From: Mesorhizobium sp. B2-3-12
GTDB lineage: Bacteria; Pseudomonadota; Alphaproteobacteria; Rhizobiales; Rhizobiaceae
Reading direction: 5' to 3'
DNA length: 64,000 bases
NCBI RefSeq assembly: GCF_006442205.1
Contig: NZ_VFVR01000010.1
Coordinates: forward strand, 101,050 to 165,049
In this document: positions 47,629-57,351 of the stretch, piece by piece
Numbering within the stretch: position 1 is the first letter of the stretch
Layout of the letters: each line of letters begins with the position of its first letter
The notes under the pieces: model-generated
Database searches by the model: none
Seen by the model: the letters and a program-made list of their open reading frames with translations, nothing else
Told to the model about the DNA's origin: nothing
Translations under genes and position numbers: made by a program

Positions 47629-49587
47629 TCACTGCGCGAGTTGCGGCAGGTCGCGGAACAGCTCCAGCGCTTCCGGGTTGGCCAGCGCCTCCTTGTTCTT
47701 GATGGCGCGGCCGTGCACGACGTCGCGCACCGCGAGCTCGGTGATCTTGCCCGACTTGGTGCGAGGGATGTCGGACACGGCGACAATCCTGGCTGGCACG
47801 TGGCGCGGGCTCGCGCCGGTGCGGATCTTGGCGCGGATGCGTTTCTCCAGGTCCTCGTCGAGCTTGACACCCGCCGCCAGCCGCACGAACAGGACGACAC
47901 GCACGTCATTGTCGAAATCCTGGCCGATGCACAGCGCCTCCAGGACTTCGGGCATCTGCTCGACCTGGTTGTAGATCTCGGCGGTACCGATGCGCACGCC
48001 GCCCGGGTTGAGCGTTGCGTCGGAGCGGCCGTGGATGACCATGCCGCCATGACCGGTCCATTCGGCGAAATCGCCATGGCACCAGACATTGTCGAAACGC
48101 TCGAAATAGGCCGCCTGGTATTTCTTGCCGTCGGCATCGTTCCAGAAGCCGATCGGCATGGACGGAAAGGCCTTGGTGCAGACCAGCTCGCCCTTCTCCT
48201 GCCTGACCGGCTTGCCGTCATCGTCCCAGACATCGACGGCGAGGCCGAGGCCGGGTCCCTGGATCTCGCCGGTCCAGACCGGCTGGGTTGGCACGCCGAG
48301 CACGAAGCAGGAAACGATGTCGGTGCCGCCGGATACCGAGGCCAGGTGGACGTCCTTCTTGATGCCCTCATAGACGAAGCGGAAATCCTCGGGCGAAAGC
48401 GGCGACCCGGTGGAGGAGATGGCGCGCACCGTCGACAGATCATGGCTGCGCATCGGCTTGAGGCCGGCCTTGCGCACGGAATCGATGAACTTGGCCGAGG
48501 TGCCCAAGAAGGTCATCTTCTCGGCATCGGCGAAATCGAACAGCACATTGCCGTCGGGATAGAAGGGCGAGCCGTCATAAAGCAGCAGCGTGGCGCCCGA
48601 CGCCAGGCCCGATACCAGCCAGTTCCACATCATCCAGCCGCAAGTGGTGAAGTAGAAGAAGCGATCGCCATCGCCGAGGCCGGCATGCAGCCGGTGTTCC
48701 TTGACATGCTGGATCAGCGTGCCTCCGGCGGAATGGACGATGCATTTGGGAATGCCGGTGGTTCCGGACGAAAACAGGATGTAGAGCGGATGCGAAAATG
48801 GCAGCCGCTCGAAGGTCACTGGTTTGACGGCGAAGGGCGACAGCGCCTCTTCCAGCGCCACCGCCTTGTCGATGGTGTCGGCGACGTCGGCGGAGGTGCC
48901 GAGATAGTCGACGAGCAGCACCTTGCGGACACTGCCGAGCTTGGCCGCGACCGCCTTGATCTTGTCGGCGACCTCGATGGCCTTGCCATTGTACCAATAG
49001 CCGTCCGGCGCGATGAAGATGACAGGTTCGATCTGGCCGAACCGGTCGAGCACGCCCTGCTCGCCGAAATCGGGAGAGCAGGACGACCACACCGCGCCGA
49101 TCGAGGCCGCGGCCAGCATGGCTGCGACGGCTTCGGGCATGTTGGGCATCATCGCCGCGATACGGTCGCCCTTCTTCACCTTGAGCGACAGGAAAAGCTG
49201 CTGCAGGCGCGAGACCAGGCCATGCAGTTCGTTCCACGACAGCCGCCTTTCGACCTTGTCCTCGCCGCGAAAGACGATTGCCTCGCCGGCGCCGGTCTTT
49301 TTCAGAAGGTTCTCGGCGAAATTCAACGATGCATCGGGAAAGAAGGAGGCACCCGGCATCTTCTCGCCATCGATCAGCAGGCGTTCACCCTTGTCGCCTT
49401 CAAGGCCGCAGAAATCCCAGACCTGATCCCAGAACGCCTCCCGGTTCTCGACCGACCAGCGGTGAAGATCGGCATAGGATGAGAACGGGCTGCCGGTATT
49501 CGCTGCCGCGACCTTCATGAAGGCGGTCAGGGGCGATGCATCAATCTGGTCTTGTGTCGGGGTCCAGAGCGGTACTTCGCCAGCCAT
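47629..49587 (-). CDS. aacS: acetoacetate--CoA ligase (acetoacetyl-CoA synthetase)
   Basis: A 652-residue adenylate-forming enzyme converting acetoacetate, ATP and CoA to acetoacetyl-CoA. LFSSGTTGIPKCIVHS is the AMP-binding loop, GDFAEWTGHGGMVIHGRSDATLNPGGVRIGTAEIY the hinge and IPRTKSGKITELAVRD the C-terminal catalytic Lys. The N-terminal W-SVENREAFWDQVWDF and the 650-residue length mark the AacS rather than Acs branch. The ATG 49587 has GGAGG upstream. In rhizobia it returns 3-hydroxybutyrate/PHB carbon to CoA intermediates. It is divergent from asmA across three tandem palindromes. Confidence 0.93.
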   Translation of the reverse strand: MAGEVPLWTPTQDQIDASPLTAFMKVAAANTGSPFSSYADLHRWSVENREAFWDQVWDFCGLEGDKGERLLIDGEKMPGASFFPDASLNFAENLLKKTGAGEAIVFRGEDKVERRLSWNELHGLVSRLQQLFLSLKVKKGDRIAAMMPNMPEAVAAMLAAASIGAVWSSCSPDFGEQGVLDRFGQIEPVIFIAPDGYWYNGKAIEVADKIKAVAAKLGSVRKVLLVDYLGTSADVADTIDKAVALEEALSPFAVKPVTFERLPFSHPLYILFSSGTTGIPKCIVHSAGGTLIQHVKEHRLHAGLGDGDRFFYFTTCGWMMWNWLVSGLASGATLLLYDGSPFYPDGNVLFDFADAEKMTFLGTSAKFIDSVRKAGLKPMRSHDLSTVRAISSTGSPLSPEDFRFVYEGIKKDVHLASVSGGTDIVSCFVLGVPTQPVWTGEIQGPGLGLAVDVWDDDGKPVRQEKGELVCTKAFPSMPIGFWNDADGKKYQAAYFERFDNVWCHGDFAEWTGHGGMVIHGRSDATLNPGGVRIGTAEIYNQVEQMPEVLEALCIGQDFDNDVRVVLFVRLAAGVKLDEDLEKRIRAKIRTGASPRHVPARIVAVSDIPRTKSGKITELAVRDVVHGRAIKNKEALANPEALELFRDLPQLAQ

Positions 49588-49716
49588 GATCGATCCTCCC
49601 ACGGTCGTCATCGCTTATGCATATCGCAGCGCAGCAGAGCAAGATTTTGTTGGGCCGATGCGGCCAGGTGTGCGCAAATGCCATCGCCGGGCCATAAAGA
49701 CTTGAAATGCGTCAGC

Positions 49717-49773
49717 CCTAAGTCGTAGTGACGACCTGAAGTCGTAATGACGACCTGAAGTCGTAGTGACGAC
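49717..49773. repeat. three tandem 19-bp palindromic repeats between aacS and asmA
   Basis: Copies at 49717-49734, 49735-49753 and 49754-49772 follow the unit CCTGAAGTCGTAGTGACGA; the first lacks one G and the second has A for G. Each copy contains the dyad GTCGT-N4-ACGAC. Their place in the divergent promoter region suggests an array of binding sites for one regulator. Confidence 0.7.
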
Positions 49774-49830
49774 AGGGGGTAAAACCCGCCGAACGGTCTT
49801 TTTTGTCGGAATGGAAGCATACGGGGCTAT

Positions 49831-51684
49831 ATGCCATCATCCTTGATCCGCCGCGGAGTATGGGCGATCGGCGCTGCCGTGATCGTCATCGCTCTGGTGG
49901 TCGCGGCCCTGCCGCTGATCGCCTCGACGCGGATCGTGCGCGACCGCATCGCCTGGGAGTTGAGCGCCTGGAGCGGCTTTCGGGTTGCCATCGAGGGGTC
50001 GCCGCGCATTGAGGTGTGGCCGAAATTCCGCGCCATCCTGACCGATGTGACGCTGTCGAAGTGGACCGACGCCGACGCGCCGCCGGTCGTCGAGGCCGAA
50101 CGGGTCGAGGTCGATCTCTCGGCCATGGCGGCATTGCAGGGCGATGTGGTGTTCTCCACGGCACGGCTGGTGCGGCCGACGATCCGGGTCCAGCGCACGG
50201 CGGACGGCCTGTTCCTGCCCACCGCGCCGACGGGCGGCCGCATCGCGCGCTCCATCGATACGGCCCGCAGCGTGGTCAGAGCCGACCCCGCCAAGCCCGA
50301 CCTCGACAAGCTGCCGACCGACACTTTCGGCACCGTGGAGTTCAGGGACGGCCGCATGGTGGCTTCCGTCAACGGCAAGGACGAGGAGATCCTGAGCAGC
50401 CTTAGCGGCCAGGCCACATGGGCGGCGATGAACAGCAATGCGACGCTGTCCGCGACCGGGATCTGGCGTGGGGAAAGCGTGACCCTGGACGCCGCCTCGC
50501 AGAGACCGCTAGTGCTGTTTGCCGGAGGCATGGCGCCGCTCACTTTGTCCTTCAAGGCCGCGCCCGCCACCTTCTCCTTCGACGGCACGGCCAGCATGTC
50601 CGAGAACGGCTATTTCGACGGCCAGGTGAAGTTCGCCGCCCCCTCGCTGCGCCGCGTGCTGGAATGGTTGCAGGCCGGCATCGCGCCGAGTGCCGCGATC
50701 GGCTCGGTCAGCATTTCGAGCAAGGTCACGGCATCCGCGGGCCGTGTCAAATTCGAAAACACCGCGCTGGCGCTGGACAACAATCCGGGCATGGGCGCGC
50801 TGGACGTGTCGCTCGGCGAGACGCAGCCGGTGATCTCGGGCACGCTTGCCTTCGACACGCTCGACCTCAGGTCGTTCCTGTCCGCCTTCACGCCGCTGGG
50901 GCCGGCAAGCAGCGGCGAGCCAGGTCAGGTCGACACGAGTTTCGCCGACCGGGTCAATCTCGATCTCAGGCTGTCGGCGGCGCATGCCACGGCGGGCAGC
51001 ATTCAGCTTGCCGACGTTGCCGCCACCGCGCAGGTCAAGGACGGTCTCTCCGTCTTCGACATCTCCGACGCCTCGGCCTTTGGCGGCAACATCCAGACCA
51101 GCCTCCGTTTCGACCGCAAGCCCGAGGGCACCCAGGTCGAGATCCGGCTGCTGGCTTCCGATGTCGATGGCGGCGCGTTCGCCACGGCGGCGGGGATGAC
51201 CCGGCTGGTGCCGGTTGGCACCAGCACCGTCTCGGTCATCCTGAAGGGGCCGGGCAGAACCTGGGATTCGATCTTTGAAAACGCCGACGGCTCCGTCTCG
51301 GCGACCTTCGGCCCTGGCGCGCTCAGCAAGTTCAACCTGCCGGCCTTTCTCAAGCATACCGAACAGGGCGGCTTCTTCGCGCTCGACGACGTCTCGGACG
51401 GGACGCTGCCCATCGATGGCGCCGAGGTCAAGGCAACCATTTCGAGGGGCGTGGCGCGGCTGGACAAGGCCGAGGCCAATTCGGCGAAATACAAGATCTG
51501 GCTTTCCGGGATCGCCTCCTACGCTGGACGCGGACTGGCGCTGTCGGGCGGCGTCATCCAGCCGGATCAGGCAGCGGCACAAAAGAGCGGCCAGCAAGGA
51601 CCCAACCAGTCGTCGTTTTTCGTCGGCGGAACGTGGAGCACGCCGTTCATTTCACCGATAAGCCGTGGCGTTTCGGGGGAATAG
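49831..51684 (+). CDS. AsmA-family inner-membrane protein
   Basis: A 617-residue protein with an N-terminal helix (GVWAIGAAVIVIALVVAALPLIAS) and a long periplasmic beta-rich body. The start TRIVRDRIAWELSAWSGFRVAIEGSPRIEVWPKFRAILTDV is the conserved AsmA N-terminal repeat, and the C-terminal region (LDKLPTDTF..., GTSTVSVILKGPGRTWDSIFENADGSVSATFGPGAL) matches AsmA C-terminal domains. AsmA-like proteins are bridge-like lipid-transfer or outer-membrane biogenesis factors. It ends at a hairpin convergent with potI. Confidence 0.88.
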   Translation: MPSSLIRRGVWAIGAAVIVIALVVAALPLIASTRIVRDRIAWELSAWSGFRVAIEGSPRIEVWPKFRAILTDVTLSKWTDADAPPVVEAERVEVDLSAMAALQGDVVFSTARLVRPTIRVQRTADGLFLPTAPTGGRIARSIDTARSVVRADPAKPDLDKLPTDTFGTVEFRDGRMVASVNGKDEEILSSLSGQATWAAMNSNATLSATGIWRGESVTLDAASQRPLVLFAGGMAPLTLSFKAAPATFSFDGTASMSENGYFDGQVKFAAPSLRRVLEWLQAGIAPSAAIGSVSISSKVTASAGRVKFENTALALDNNPGMGALDVSLGETQPVISGTLAFDTLDLRSFLSAFTPLGPASSGEPGQVDTSFADRVNLDLRLSAAHATAGSIQLADVAATAQVKDGLSVFDISDASAFGGNIQTSLRFDRKPEGTQVEIRLLASDVDGGAFATAAGMTRLVPVGTSTVSVILKGPGRTWDSIFENADGSVSATFGPGALSKFNLPAFLKHTEQGGFFALDDVSDGTLPIDGAEVKATISRGVARLDKAEANSAKYKIWLSGIASYAGRGLALSGGVIQPDQAAAQKSGQQGPNQSSFFVGGTWSTPFISPISRGVSGE

Positions 51685-51693
51685 AAGCAGGTC

Positions 51694-51722
51694 AAGGAAT
51701 ACGGCTCGCTCACCGTTTCCTT
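51694..51722. terminator. hairpin between convergent asmA and potI
   Basis: AAGGAA-ACGG pairs with CCGT-TTCCTT (one bulged T) ten bases after the asmA stop. The A/T-rich stem ends serve either direction moderately. Confidence 0.45.
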
Positions 51723-51814
51723 AAAACCGGCTAACCGTCCTGTTCTGACGCCTTTCGTTCTCCCAAAGCCTGGCTCACTCTGGGTGACATGCCTGCGCCT
51801 CGACTTTCATCCCC

Positions 51815-52630
51815 TTAACCGCGCTGTGCTGCCCGTTCGTCGAGTTGGCGCTGCACCTCGCGGCGCTTGTTGGCGATCGACGCGACGATGACGCCGACCG
51901 CGACGACCGCGATCAGGATGGTGCAGGCGGCATTGATCTCCGGCGTCACGCCGAGACGGACCTGGCTGTAGATTTTCATCGGCAGCGTCGTGGCACCGGG
52001 GCCGGAGGTGAAGCTGGCGATGACCAGATCGTCGAGCGACAGAGTGAAGGCCAGCATCCATCCGGACACGATCGCCGGCAGGATGACCGGCAGGGTGATC
52101 TGGAAAAAGGTCTTGGCCGGCGTTGCGCCGAGGTCCATGGCCGCCTCCTCCAGCGAACGATCGAACGACACCAGGCGCGACTGCACGACGACCGCCACGA
52201 AGCACATTGTGAGCGTGATGTGGGCGAGCGTCACGGTAAGGAAACCGCGGTCGAGACCGACGGCAACGAAGAGCAGCAGCAACGACAGGCCGGTGATGAC
52301 TTCCGGCATGACCAGCGGCGCGAAGACCATGCCCGAAAACAGCACCCTGCCCCTGAAGCGCGTGTAGCGTGTCAGGGTGAGTGCCGCCAGCGTGCCGAGC
52401 ACGGTCGCCACCGTGGCCGAAATGACACCGACGCGCGCCGTGACCCAGGTGGCGTCCATCAGACCCTGATTGTGGAACAGCGACACGTACCACTTGGTCG
52501 AGAAGCCGCCCCAGACGGTGACCAGCTTGGACTCGTTGAAGGAGAAGACGATGAGCAGCACGATCGGCAGATAGAGGAAGGCAAAACCGAGCACGATCGA
52601 GGTGACGTTGAAGCGGCTCCAGCTGTTCAT
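51815..52630 (-). CDS. potI: spermidine/putrescine ABC transporter permease PotI/PotC
   Basis: A 271-residue six-helix permease. LEEAAMDLGATPAKTFFQITLPVILPAIVSGWMLAFTLSLDDLVIASFTSGPGATTLPMKIYSQVR is the EAA loop and downstream region typical of PotC/PotI. Start ATG 52630 overlaps the potH stop by ATGA. Last gene of the potFGHI operon. Confidence 0.92.
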   Translation of the reverse strand: MNSWSRFNVTSIVLGFAFLYLPIVLLIVFSFNESKLVTVWGGFSTKWYVSLFHNQGLMDATWVTARVGVISATVATVLGTLAALTLTRYTRFRGRVLFSGMVFAPLVMPEVITGLSLLLLFVAVGLDRGFLTVTLAHITLTMCFVAVVVQSRLVSFDRSLEEAAMDLGATPAKTFFQITLPVILPAIVSGWMLAFTLSLDDLVIASFTSGPGATTLPMKIYSQVRLGVTPEINAACTILIAVVAVGVIVASIANKRREVQRQLDERAAQRG

Positions 52631-53595
52631 TTGCCCTGCTCCTGTGCCTTAGCCTGGGCTTGCTGGAAGAGCATGATCGGCACGGTCAGCAACAGAAGCA
52701 GGATGACGGCGACGGCCGATGACACCGGCCAGTCACGATTGGCGAAGAACTCGTTCCAGAGGGTCTTGCCGATCATCAGCGTCTGCGAGCCGCCGAGCAA
52801 ATCGGGAATGACGAACTCGCCGACGGCGGGGATGAACACCAGCAGGCAGCCGGCGATGACGCCCGGCAGCGACAGCGGGAAAGTGATCTTCCAGAAGGCT
52901 GATGTCGGCGGGCAGCCGAGATCCTTGGCCGCCTCGATCAGGGAATAGTCCATCTTTTCCAGCGACGAATAGAGCGGCAGCACCATGAACGGCAGGTAGG
53001 AATAGACGATGCCGATGAAGATGGCCGTATAGGTGTTGAGGATGACCAGCGGCTGGTTGATGAGGTGCAATGACAGAAGCAGCTGGTTGAGCAGGCCCTC
53101 TGGCTTGAGGATGCCGATCCAGGCATAGACGCGGATCAGGAACGACGTCCAGAACGGCAGTATGACGAGCATCAGCAAGGTCGGGCGGATCGTCGCCGGT
53201 GCCCGCGCCATGCCATAGGCGATGGGGTAGCCGACGATCAGCGTCAGCACCGTCGAAATGGCGGCAATGACGACGCTGGTGATGTAGGCCTTGAAATAGA
53301 GGGCGTCCTGCGTCAGCCAGACATAATTGTCGAAGTTGAGGTCGCGAAAGCCGCTGAAGAAGCCGGAAACGCCGTCCCTGAAATCGAGCACCGGCGTATA
53401 GGGCGGCATGGCGATGGCCGTCTGCGACAGCGAGATCTTGAAGACGATGACGAAGGGGATGAGGAAGAAGAACAGCAGCCAGAGATAGGGGACGATGATG
53501 ACGAGCCGGTTGAAGAAGCCGGTGCCCAGGCGCGTCAGGAACGGCTTGGCGACGGTCGGTAGCGCGGCGGCATCGGTGACGGCGATGTTGGACAT
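52627..53595 (-). CDS. potH: spermidine/putrescine ABC transporter permease PotH/PotB
   Basis: A 322-residue permease with a cytoplasmic N terminus and six helices. SLIEAAKDLGCPPTSAFWKITFPLSLPGVIAGCLLVFIPAVGEFVIPDLLGGSQTLMIG is the diagnostic EAA region of PotB/PotH. It lies 9 bp after potG and overlaps potI. Confidence 0.92.
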   Translation of the reverse strand: MSNIAVTDAAALPTVAKPFLTRLGTGFFNRLVIIVPYLWLLFFFLIPFVIVFKISLSQTAIAMPPYTPVLDFRDGVSGFFSGFRDLNFDNYVWLTQDALYFKAYITSVVIAAISTVLTLIVGYPIAYGMARAPATIRPTLLMLVILPFWTSFLIRVYAWIGILKPEGLLNQLLLSLHLINQPLVILNTYTAIFIGIVYSYLPFMVLPLYSSLEKMDYSLIEAAKDLGCPPTSAFWKITFPLSLPGVIAGCLLVFIPAVGEFVIPDLLGGSQTLMIGKTLWNEFFANRDWPVSSAVAVILLLLLTVPIMLFQQAQAKAQEQGK

Positions 53596-53604
53596 GCCAG
53601 CCCC

Positions 53605-54744
53605 CTACCGTGCCAGCACGACGCCGGCGTCGGGCCGAAAAGACACCCAGGCGCGGTCGTTCCAGGTCAGCGGATCCTCGGTGACGCGCGCCGCGTTGAG
53701 CGCGCTTGCCCTGATGATCTGCCCGTCGTCCAGCCTGATGTGGTAGACGGTCATGTCGCCGAGATAGGCGACGTCGTAGACTTCGCCCTCCAGCGCATTG
53801 ACGGCGTCCGTCGGCTTCTTGGACGACACCTTGATCTTCTCCGGCCTTATCGCGAAGACGATGTCGGAACCGGCCTTTGACTCGGTGCTGTTTTCGACAA
53901 CGATCTGGGCGCCTGTCGCGCCGGTGATGCGCGTGGTGTTTGCCGCCCGCTCGGCGACCTTGCCCTCGAACATGTTCACGTTGCCGACGAAATGGGCGAC
54001 GAAGCGCGACGCCGGCGCTTCATAGACTTCCGCCGGCGTCGCCACCTGCATGACCTCGCCCTTGTCCATGATGGCGATGCGATCGGCCATGGTCATGGCC
54101 TCTTCCTGGTCGTGGGTGACGACGACGAAGGTCAGGCCGAGTTCCTGCTGCAGATCCATCAGTTCGAACTGGGTTTCCTCGCGCAGTTTCTTGTCCAGCG
54201 CGCCCAGCGGCTCGTCGAGCAGCAGCACCTTCGGCCGCTTGGCGACGGAGCGGGCAAGCGCGACGCGCTGGCGCTGGCCGCCGGATAGCTGGTGCGGCTT
54301 GCGCTTGGCGAACTGCTCGAGCTTGACCAGCTTCAGCATCTCGGCGACGCGCTTTTCGATATCGGACTTCGGCATGCCTTCCTGCTTGAGGCCGAAGGCG
54401 ATGTTGTTCTCGACCGTCATATGCGGGAACAGGGCATAGGACTGGAACATCATGTTGACCGGCCGCCGATAGGGCGGAATGCCGCGCAGATCCTGGCCAT
54501 CGAGCAGGATACGGCCCGAGGTCGGTTCCTCGAAGCCGGCAAGCATCCTGAGCAGCGTCGACTTTCCACAACCCGAGGCGCCGAGCAGGGCGAAGAATTC
54601 GCGCTCGAAAATGGTCAGCGACAAATTGTTGACGGCGGTGAAGTCACCGAACTTCTTGGTGACGCTGTCGAACTGGATGTAGGGCTTGGCGCTCGGGTCG
54701 TTCCATGGCGCGAAATCCCTGCGGATGCTGCCAAGCGATTTCAT
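53605..54744 (-). CDS. potG: polyamine ABC transporter ATP-binding protein PotG/PotA
   Basis: A 379-residue ATPase: Walker A GASGCGKSTLL, Q-loop MMFQSYALFPHMTV, signature LSGGQRQRVALARSV, Walker B VLLLDEPLGALD, switch VTHDQEEAM. The C-terminal ~130 residues form the OB-fold TOBE regulatory domain (IRPEKIKVS...VYDVAYLGDMTVYHIRLDDG). It lies between potF and potH. Confidence 0.93.
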   Translation of the reverse strand: MKSLGSIRRDFAPWNDPSAKPYIQFDSVTKKFGDFTAVNNLSLTIFEREFFALLGASGCGKSTLLRMLAGFEEPTSGRILLDGQDLRGIPPYRRPVNMMFQSYALFPHMTVENNIAFGLKQEGMPKSDIEKRVAEMLKLVKLEQFAKRKPHQLSGGQRQRVALARSVAKRPKVLLLDEPLGALDKKLREETQFELMDLQQELGLTFVVVTHDQEEAMTMADRIAIMDKGEVMQVATPAEVYEAPASRFVAHFVGNVNMFEGKVAERAANTTRITGATGAQIVVENSTESKAGSDIVFAIRPEKIKVSSKKPTDAVNALEGEVYDVAYLGDMTVYHIRLDDGQIIRASALNAARVTEDPLTWNDRAWVSFRPDAGVVLAR

Positions 54745-54819
54745 ATCCCCACTCCGTGTTTTTTATTCCCCAGAAGAAATCGACCCCGGCAGTTGGCTGC
54801 CGGGGCCGCATCGAATTGC

Positions 54820-55917
54820 CTATTGGCCGGTGACGATCTTGGTCCAGCTGCGGGTGACGATGCGCTGGGTCTTGGGATCGTACGGCTGGACGGTGTAGAG
54901 CTTCGCCAAGGTCGCGGCATCCGGATAGACCGACGGGTCGTCCAGCAGCGCCTTGTCGACGAATTGCTGCGAGGCCTTGTTGCCGTTGGCGTAGAGCACA
55001 TAGTTCGACGATTTGGCGATCACTTCCGGGGTCATCATGTAGTTGATGAATTCGAGTGCCTCGGCGACATGCGGCGCGTCGGCCGGGATCGCCATCTGAT
55101 CGAACCACATCTGGGCGCCTTCCTTCGGCACGGAATAGCCGATCTCCACGCCTTGCTTGGCCTCGACCGCGCGGTTGCGCGCCTGGAACACGTCACCCGA
55201 CCAGCCGATCGCCAGGCAGATGTCACCATTGGCGAGTGCGTTGATGTATTCGGATGAGTGGAACTTGCGGATGTAGGGACGGATCTTGAGAAGGGCTGCC
55301 TCGGCCTTGGCGATATCGTCGGGCGAGGTGCTGTTCGGGTCCAGACCGAGATATTTCAGCGTCGCCGGCAGGATGTCGGACGGAGAATCCAGCACATAGA
55401 CGCCGCAATCCTTCAACTTGGCCAGGCTGTCGGGATTGAAGAAGGTATCCCAGCTGTCGATCTTGTCGGTGCCGAGCGCTGCCTGCACCTTCTTGACGTT
55501 GTAGCCGATGCCGACCGTGCCCCACATGTAGTTGACCGAGTATTCATTGCCGGGGTCGTATTTGGCGGTGCGCTCCGTAACCGTATCCCACATGTTGGAG
55601 AGGTTCGGCAGTTTCGACTTGTCGAGCTTCTGGAACACACCGGCCTGAATCTGGCGGGCGAGAAAATTGCCGCTCGGCACGACGACGTCGTAGCCGCTGC
55701 CGCCGGCGAGCAGTTTGGTTTCCAGGATTTCGTTGGAATCGAAGGTATCGTAGACGACCTTGATGCCGGTCTTCTTGGTGAAATCATCGATGATCGAACT
55801 GTCGATATAGTCCGACCAGTTGAAGACGTTGACGACGCGGTCCTCGGCGTGACCGGCGGGCGTCAAAAGCGCCAGAAATACCGAAGTCGCCGAAAGCCAG
55901 AGCGCTTTGCGGATCAT
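54820..55917 (-). CDS. potF: putrescine-binding periplasmic protein PotF
   Basis: A 365-residue exported binding protein: signal MIRKALWLSATSVFLALLTPAGHA, then VVNVFNWSDYIDSSIIDDFTKKTGIKVVYDTFDSNEILETKLLAGGSGYDVVVPS, the PotF/PotD signature, and later W-S-G-D and YSVPKEGAQMWFDQMAIP contacts for the polyamine. AAGGAGA lies just ahead of the ATG. The frame extends far upstream without support. First gene of the operon; no obvious operator was recognised in the ~330-bp leader before the EamA gene. Confidence 0.94.
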   Translation of the reverse strand: MIRKALWLSATSVFLALLTPAGHAEDRVVNVFNWSDYIDSSIIDDFTKKTGIKVVYDTFDSNEILETKLLAGGSGYDVVVPSGNFLARQIQAGVFQKLDKSKLPNLSNMWDTVTERTAKYDPGNEYSVNYMWGTVGIGYNVKKVQAALGTDKIDSWDTFFNPDSLAKLKDCGVYVLDSPSDILPATLKYLGLDPNSTSPDDIAKAEAALLKIRPYIRKFHSSEYINALANGDICLAIGWSGDVFQARNRAVEAKQGVEIGYSVPKEGAQMWFDQMAIPADAPHVAEALEFINYMMTPEVIAKSSNYVLYANGNKASQQFVDKALLDDPSVYPDAATLAKLYTVQPYDPKTQRIVTRSWTKIVTGQ

Positions 55918-56245
55918 GCTATTCTCCTTTGGTGAGTGTTCCATCGCCGGCGCGTCGCGACATCGTCGCGCGGCCGGGCATTTGCTTCGGACTATTGAGC
56001 TTCCCAGCGGCCGACAAGCGCCATTCGGCCTGCCGCCCATGGCCACCCAGTCGTCCCGGGCGGGAAGGAATTGCGGTGCCGTCAGAAGCTTTCGCCGCCG
56101 CGCGGACAGAGATACAAGAATGTGGGCCGGTCTCGATCGAGCCGCCGGGGAGACTTGGCAAGATACGCCTGTCTTGTTGTTGCCGTATTCCCAGCCTGCC
56201 CGGGCGGCAACGACGTTGTCAATGGGCAAAGCTTCGGCGCCGTCA

Positions 56246-57199
56246 TCAATTCGGCGAAGGCACTCCGGTGACCCCAGCCCGCTGCGGCCGCGCCTGGCGC
56301 TTGAATTCGAGCCCAATATGGACAAGCAGCGCCGTGACCACCACCGCGCCGCCGATGATGGTGCGCCCGGACGGCACCTCGGAATGGATGAGCCAGACCC
56401 ATATCGGCCCCAGGATCGGCTCGAACGTGCCGAGCAGCGCGGCGATCGCCGCCGGGATCAGGCGCGCGCCGGTGGCGAAGAAAGCAAGGCCAAGGCCGAG
56501 ATTGACGACGCCGAAGACGAAGAGAAAGCCCATGTCGACGGCCGAGACCGTGAAGGTCGATACCTGCGCGGCAGCGAAGCCCGCCGCCAAAATCGTGCCC
56601 AGACAGGTCGCCGGCGTCATACGCACGCTGGAGAAACGCCTTGTGATGACGGTGGCAATCGAGAACATGAACGCGATCAGCAGCGCCAGTCCGTCGCCTA
56701 TGGGCGAGACGGCGCCGTCAAGCGATTCCGACACCATGATGGCGACGCCGGCGATGACGGCGGCGATCGCCACCCAGGTCGCGACGGTCACTCTTTCGCG
56801 AAACAGCGCCCAGGAAAACAGGGCCGCCAGCAACGGCACGCCAGCCTGCATCAGGAGGATGTTGGCGACGGTGGTGTAGGCAAGCGCCACGACGAACGAG
56901 GTCGACGCAATGGCGAAACAGGATCCTACCGCGATGCCTGGCAGGCCCATGTCCTGGAATGACTTCACCATGCCGCGCCAACCGTCGCGCCAGGTCATGA
57001 AGCAGAGCAGGAAGGCGGCGGCCCAGATGGAACGCCAGAAGATAACCGTCCAGCTGTCACCAACGCTGACGAAGCGGGCGATGGTGCCGCCGAAACTCCA
57101 CATCAGCGCCGACAGGAAGACCAGCAGCATGCCGAGGCGTTCCTCGCGCGGCGAGGCTGTCGAGGTAGCAAGGCCGGGCGATGATGCTGTGTCTGTCAT
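56246..57199 (-). CDS. DMT-superfamily (EamA) transporter
   Basis: A 317-residue ten-helix drug/metabolite transporter with two EamA repeats: GMLLVFLSALMWSFGGTIARFV...ALAYTTVANILLMQAGVPLLAALFSWALFRERV, and GLALLIAFMFSIATVITRRFS...IPAAIAALLGTFEPILGPIWVWLIHSEVPSGRTIIGGAVV. The E-R and P-I-L-G-P-I landmarks are intact. ATG 57199 begins a short hydrophilic tail before helix 1. Probably an exporter of an amino acid or metabolite; substrate unknown. It is upstream of potF on the same strand but ~330 bp away. Confidence 0.85.
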   Translation of the reverse strand: MTDTASSPGLATSTASPREERLGMLLVFLSALMWSFGGTIARFVSVGDSWTVIFWRSIWAAAFLLCFMTWRDGWRGMVKSFQDMGLPGIAVGSCFAIASTSFVVALAYTTVANILLMQAGVPLLAALFSWALFRERVTVATWVAIAAVIAGVAIMVSESLDGAVSPIGDGLALLIAFMFSIATVITRRFSSVRMTPATCLGTILAAGFAAAQVSTFTVSAVDMGFLFVFGVVNLGLGLAFFATGARLIPAAIAALLGTFEPILGPIWVWLIHSEVPSGRTIIGGAVVVTALLVHIGLEFKRQARPQRAGVTGVPSPN

Positions 57200-57351
57200 G
57201 GGCGCGACTGTCGGGCTTTTGTGGACGGGACGATGCGCAAGGGACGACAAAAATATGCTTCGTTCGCGTAACGTAAACGCGTGCGCCAGGCGTGATCCAG
57301 AGCCCGACGACGATTGTGGCACCTTGCCGCCTCCCGTTGAAGTTCGCCGCG

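Noticed and set aside
49717..49773. Tandem 19-bp units considered as a CRISPR array
   Set aside because: There are no spacers between units, the units are too short and there are no cas genes; operator array is the better reading.
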